Below, piece by piece: positions 59,800 to 64,000 of a stretch of DNA of 64,000 nucleotides (position 1 is its first letter; each line of letters begins with the position of its first letter). Position numbers and translations under genes: made by a program. Source of the DNA: Limonium bicolor (Eukaryota; Streptophyta; Magnoliopsida; Caryophyllales; Plumbaginaceae); contig CM041777.1 of assembly GCA_023374045.1 (NCBI GenBank), positions 479,981,594 to 480,045,593 on the forward strand. Reading direction: 5' to 3'. Below the pieces are notes generated by a model that was given only the letters and a program-made list of their open reading frames with translations, was not told where the DNA came from and made no database searches.

Positions 59800-61181
59800 C
59801 TACTCGACAAACTGGAGTCCTTGCTCGATAAGGTCCTAATCTTGTGCTTCAATGCTCTGCAGTCGTCAGTACTGTGTCCTGGTAGTTGATGAAACTGGCA
59901 GAACTGATGGAGATGTTCCCCGGCTTGGGTGGTCCCAGGGCTAGGTGTGAGAGGCTGTAGTAAGTCTAGCTCTTGTAGCTTCACGAGTGCTTGACTGAGA
60001 GGCCGGCCAATGTCGGTAAACTGTCTCGGTGCAGAGAACCTCTTGGATCGGGGTGAGGCCTTGATGCTCTGCTTTACAGCACTGGGTTTTTGTATGGTGC
60101 TCACTTGGTATGAAACTTGAGCTGCTTTGGCCGGTCCTGACTTAAAGGTCCCGATACTCACACCATGGGCTTTGGGTTGTTCCAGCTTCAGCTCGCCTTT
60201 GTGAATCTTTTCTTCCATGATTCTTACCTGTCCCATCAGCATGTCGAAATTAGGGAAGTATGTGCAACTCAGCCCGTTGTTGTATTGTCTCTGCATGTTG
60301 TCCACAATCATTCGAATCTAATCTTGCTCATCCATTTTTGTAGGCATAGCAGCGGCCTTCATCCTCCACCGTTTGATGAAGTCGGACATTGATTCACTGT
60401 CTCTCTGCCGAGTGCTGGCAAGGTCGGACCTGGTAACTTCGAGATTCTTAGCATACTCGAAATGGCGCAAGAAAGCCTCACAAACCTCCTTATAGGTTTT
60501 GGTGTTCATCCTCTGAGTCAAGTACCAACGTTGAGGTGTTTCATCGAGGTAACGGGCAAAGACCTTTGCCTTTTGCTTGTCATTCAACCTGAGGATGGAC
60601 ATCTCCCTATCGAACATCGCCAGATGGACCTGCGGGTCTGAGGAACCCTTGTATAGAGCAAGTGTGGGCAACTTCAACTTTGGGGGGAGATCAACCTCGG
60701 GGTACGATGCCATAGAGGAGTAATCAAAACCAGCCGGCTTGCTAGCCTTTTCCATGCGCTCGATCCTTTTCAGAGCCTTCTCGAGTTCTGCAGTTAGCTG
60801 GTGATCTGGGGCGGCTTCCCCTACGAATCCTTGTGTACCCTGGGCCCCAATGGAGTTAACTTCGATGTAGTCATGCCCGTTCCCAGAGTCAATCTTTCTG
60901 AATGTTTTCCGAGAGAAAAGAAAAAATGAAAAAAGATGAACTGAAAACAAAAAAAAGACATGAAATGAGAATGAAAAAAAAGAAAAAAAATGAGATGAAA
61001 GAACCACCTCAAGGGAATTGATCTTGCTTTTCAGCTCTTCGATGATGGTGACATACTTAGCCTCCATGTCATTAGTGGCGGACCTATGTTTCTGTTCCAT
61101 GGCATCAAAGGCGGCTCTGTACCTTTGCTCTAAGGCTGCAAACTGGGCCTCCATGCTGACTGGGTTTCCTCCCCCTGCCAT
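59800..61181 (-). pseudogene. gag: TAT-B gag, near complete
   Basis: It starts at ATG 61181 (MAGGGNPVSMEAQFAALEQR; coiled-coil-like first 60 residues). The capsid domain contains LPTLALYKGSSDPQVHLAMF, FARYLDETPQRWYL and MSDFIKRWRMKAA. One TAG at 60318-60320 is followed in the same frame by MIVDNMQRQYN, a basic linker with RQFTDIGRPLSQALVKLQE, and a CHHC knuckle, C-QF-H-QLPG-H-STDD-C, then ALKHKI. The knuckle type and layout are characteristic of TAT/Ogre-lineage Gag. A one-base shift near 59848 alters the last dozen codons. A pyrimidine-rich in-frame insertion (60900-61010) interrupts the N-terminal part. No pol follows. Confidence 0.85.
60900..61010 (-). other. Pyrimidine-rich in-frame insertion in TAT-B gag
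   Basis: Encodes a Phe/Ser-rich stretch (VLSSHFFSFFSFSF...) not found in TAT-A gag. It begins GTGGTTC after GAG and contains a ttttcag, intron-like in look, but neither obvious acceptor restores phase. Confidence 0.6.
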
Positions 61182-62389
61182 ACTGGGGATTCGGGCTTAT
61201 CTGTTAGAAAACAGAAGTGGATTGAGCTAAAATTCTGGACCGTGAAGAAGTTGCAGGTTAAAACTTGTTTGGGCTGCAAGAAAAGCACATGAGCTGGAAT
61301 GTTTTGAAGATTGTGGGTAAGCACCGAGGCCCGAAATGAGTTGGAAGGGAGGCGCCTAGAAATGTTTGAAGAATGTGGCTCTTGGGCCAGAATATTTTGA
61401 GAATTGGGCGCTTGGGCCAGAATGTGTTTGGGCTAGAGGTAAAGCACATGGGTCAAAATGATTTCTAAACCATGTTCTTGACGTGAATTGGAATTTGGGC
61501 CAAGTAATTCTGAATGGGCCTAAAAGATGATACTTGTTTCTAGGATCTTGGGTCAAAGCCCAAGTGAAAAGTCTTCCTAGACTAGAATGAACCTTGAAAT
61601 GAAAAGGCCTGATGGATCTTCATGAACTGCTTTAGGTGGATTTGTTTTTCACGGGCCTAGAACTAAATTGATAATTAAAATTGGGCTGAAAGATAAATCA
61701 CCTAAATCTAAACTTTTGGGCCGAAGCCCGAACAAATAATTCACACATTCAAATCAAGCAGGGCCTTTGGGCCGTAAACAATAAAGCCGCGATATCGGGT
61801 TGGGCTGAGTTGATGTAGGAAAAGTTCCTATCAATCTCTAGACTGGGTAGTGGGCCGATCATACAAGCAAACAAGGCCCACACAAATTCAACATGTCCTC
61901 ACTTGACGGTTAAATCAATTTGGGTATGGATCGATTCGGAGAGGTGCTTGGGGCTTGGGCCCAGGTCACCATAAAGGAATAGGGCTTGCACGCTATTCTC
62001 TTTGGGCTTCCCCACTTTTTTCACATCACCTGAAGGTGTACGTCTACGACTGGGTCTTTGACTGACCAAACAATGGGCTAGGTAAGGACACTGCCAGGAA
62101 AACGCTTGGGGCTAAGGCCCAGGTATTAAGGGGATGTGGTTAGACGACATCCTCCTCTTTTCCCCCGCTTATTCACATCACCTAAAAGGTGTGAGTCCCT
62201 GACAGGGGACCCTAGATGGGTCCCGGGGTGAAACTGGTTTGTGTGGACCCTCGCTCTCATATGATGCAAGGGTGCAAAAATTTAAAGTGCGCACGAAAGT
62301 AAACAAACAAAGTAATAAAGCCATAAATAAACAATTTTTCGAGTTAAGCCCTCTTTCTTAAAATTAAACAAGTTAAAATTAAGAAACTG
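61182..62389 (-). other. 5' leader region of TAT-B
   Basis: Homologous to 51378-52715. Rich in gggcc/ggccc words; no coding motif recognised. Confidence 0.6.
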
Positions 62390-62407
62390 TCCCCAGCAGA
62401 GTCGCCA
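62390..62407 (-). other. Primer binding site of TAT-B
   Basis: Minus-strand TGGCGACTCTGCTGGGGA, three bases from the LTR. A PBS type typical of TAT/Ogre elements. Confidence 0.85.
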
Positions 62408-62837
62408 GTCTGTGAGCCTCGATTTTAAACCCTATCCTATGTTGATTAAAGTTGATTAGGATCTAACCGGGTTTTAGGTCCACTTATAGCCTAAGATTAA
62501 TAACTATGTCATATAACAATAATTATTAATACCTAAGCTAGCTCACTGGAACCTATTATGAGTCGCCACCTAATTTTAACCTAGATCAAATTAGGAAAGG
62601 AGAGTTCGGGTTCGGGGGCTTGATATCTTAATTAGGGCTCAATTACTTTCATTACCCTTCCTAGGTCGTTTTTCCTCTACTTGGTTTAATTACGGCTTTC
62701 TACAAAGTTGTTTTTAACCTAGGTGCGCGCTTCTGTTTTTTTGTGTTTTTTAGCATTTTTTGACAGAAAATTAAAGTGGAAATTAAAATTACCTAAACTA
62801 GGGTTTCGGAGGCAGAATTAGGTCAAATTTTGTTTCC

Positions 62838-63090
62838 GTCCGTAGCCACGGACCTAATGTCCGAAACCACGGACCCCAGTTAACCTATATGAAAATAAAA
62901 GTCGAATTAAACAGAAAACTGTAAAGTCCGGGGCCACGGACAGGCTGTCCGTGGGCCCGGACATTATTAGAAATCCTAAATTTTTAAAATTTAAAAATCC
63001 CGCCGCCGTCCGTGGGCGTCCGGGCTTACGGACAGGGAGTCCGGGACCCCGGACATGACGTCCGTGGGTGCGGACCGCCCTCGGACGGCG
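62838..63090. repeat. GTCCG...CGGAC hairpin cluster, TAT-B right LTR
   Basis: Fourth copy of the TAT cluster, downstream of the TATA-like site in element sense. Confidence 0.8.
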
Positions 63091-63180
63091 GCGTTGAGGC
63101 TGTTCCCGAAGGTGTTTTTGGCTCAAATTTTATGGGTGTGTAGCCTGAAAGATGTACAAGACGTTAGTGATTGAAAGTTC

Positions 63181-63462
63181 TCAATTTGAATTCGAATTAA
63201 GCACGAAACTTGGTAAACAAGTTATTGGACAAAAGCTTAAACAAACATCAATACAGAAGCGTAGAGGGGTTAGTTTGAGCCCAAATTTTGAGGCAAGACA
63301 GAGAATACCGTAGAGAATTAGGGAAGTGGAGTTTCTACCTGTTTTACCTTCGGATTCACAATGTTTCTTCACACCGGGATTCGTCGAGTGCTTCGTTGAT
63401 GGCAGACCCGAAAGGATTTCAAACCAAACTTCTGGTTGTTGGTTGTTCTTGCTGTTCTTCAC
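63181..63462 (-). other. 93-codon sense ORF in TAT LTR leader
   Basis: Minus-strand ORF beginning MKNSKNNQQPE and ending NSNSN, starting about 200 nt downstream of the TATA-like site. Same-length ORFs exist at 55936-56217 (TAT-B) and 46224-46505 (TAT-A). In the TAT-A 5' LTR it is extended at its N-terminus (53517-54035), apparently through the 62-bp duplication. It resembles no family I know; it could be a leader ORF or chance. Confidence 0.35.
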
Positions 63463-64000
63463 GTTTTGGTGGTGTTTTTGTGGGGTTTTGATGATTATTG
63501 GTGCTTTGGGAATTGGAAAACGTGTTTAGATGGTGATTTCGGGGGATTTTCGGTATGATTTGGGTGGCCGGGTGTTGGAAAACGTGAGAGAGAGAGAGGA
63601 GGTTGTGTTTTCTGACTCTCTAGGGTTCTTGAGCATATCAGGTTCTGATTTTATCCAAAAACCTATCCTTTATATAAACTTTCTTAAAGATAAAGAAAAT
63701 CTAGTAAAAGTAAGATTTTTTGATATTTTAATTAAGTGACTTCCCAAAGGAATTTTGCTGTGAAATTTTAACCACATGTCAAGGATAGATATTACGAATT
63801 TTCTGAGGTGGAACCGAATTTTTTTAATGTTGGAATATTTTTAAATTGAATTTCCCGTCAGATTCAGTCAGAAATTGCTAGAAAATTATTGGAAATTCGA
63901 AAAATCGAAATTCCAACGCCATTATGCTTAGAATGTCATCCTCTATCATGGGTTAAAATATCAAAGCATTTCAAGCTGATTTGGGCATCCTTTGGAGGAG

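Larger units (their letters stand above)
55155..64000 (-). mobile_element. TAT-B: second non-autonomous TAT/Ogre-like element, runs off window
   Basis: LTRs at 55155-56946 and 62411 onward (about 1590 bp visible). Minus orientation: PBS 62390-62407, gag 59800-61181, PPT 56947-56962. The internal region of 5.46 kb is the same layout as TAT-A and also lacks pol. The left flank is gttag; the right TSD is outside the window. It is inserted in the same copia element as TAT-A. The LTRs of A and B are clearly different subfamilies in parts. Confidence 0.9.
62411..64000 (-). repeat. 5' LTR of TAT-B, truncated by window end
   Basis: Matches 55155-56946; about 200 bp at its right end are outside the window. 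GTCCG cluster at 62838-63090, 93-codon ORF at 63181-63462, TATA-like site at 63668-63677. Confidence 0.92.

Overview
This window is plant nuclear DNA from a repeat-rich, probably dicot, genome; I cannot name the species. It is almost entirely LTR retrotransposons nested in one another. I find no intact host protein gene and no rRNA, tRNA or CRISPR array. The evidence is long LTR pairs with TG...CA ends, 5-bp target-site duplications (TSDs), tRNA primer binding sites (PBS), polypurine tracts (PPT), and decayed gag/pol reading frames.

Layout. 1-861: reverse-oriented piece of a gypsy-like LTR. 862-24980: the internal region and 3' LTR of a gypsy-like element with no visible coding capacity ('outer element'), split by a complete 14.9-kb element at 3456-18348 ('inner element'). 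The inner element has two LTRs of about 5.19 kb, TSD gaagt, an initiator-Met-type PBS, a decayed gag that appears to contain three short introns, and no pol. 24981-28082: 3' end of an older plus-strand Athila-like element. 28083-28246 and 38733-38994: two halves of a minus-strand hAT-like (DUF4371-type) transposase relic, split by a minus-strand Athila element at 28247-38732 (TSD atttc) that still shows gag, protease, RT, RNase H and integrase. 38995-42501: another reverse-oriented gypsy-like LTR, cut by a Ty1/copia element that starts at 42502. The copia is itself cut twice by minus-strand TAT/Ogre-like gag-only elements: TAT-A (45449-54589, TSD cctgc, complete) and TAT-B (55155 to beyond the window).

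Relative order of events. The hAT relic is older than the old Athila, which is older than the outer element, which is older than the inner element. Independently, the hAT relic is older than the minus Athila. The reverse LTR is older than the copia, which is older than TAT-A and TAT-B. None of the elements looks able to move unaided: inner, TAT-A and TAT-B lack pol, and the Athila has a deletion in RT plus stops and frameshifts.

The most unusual signals are: three GT-AG introns inside a gag-only element's gag; a five-member hairpin array with a compensatory base-pair change near the inner element's 3' end; clusters of GTCCG...CGGAC hairpins in the LTRs of three different lineages; repeated PPT-like tracts in each gypsy-type lineage; and a 93-codon sense-strand ORF of unchanged length in diverged TAT LTRs.
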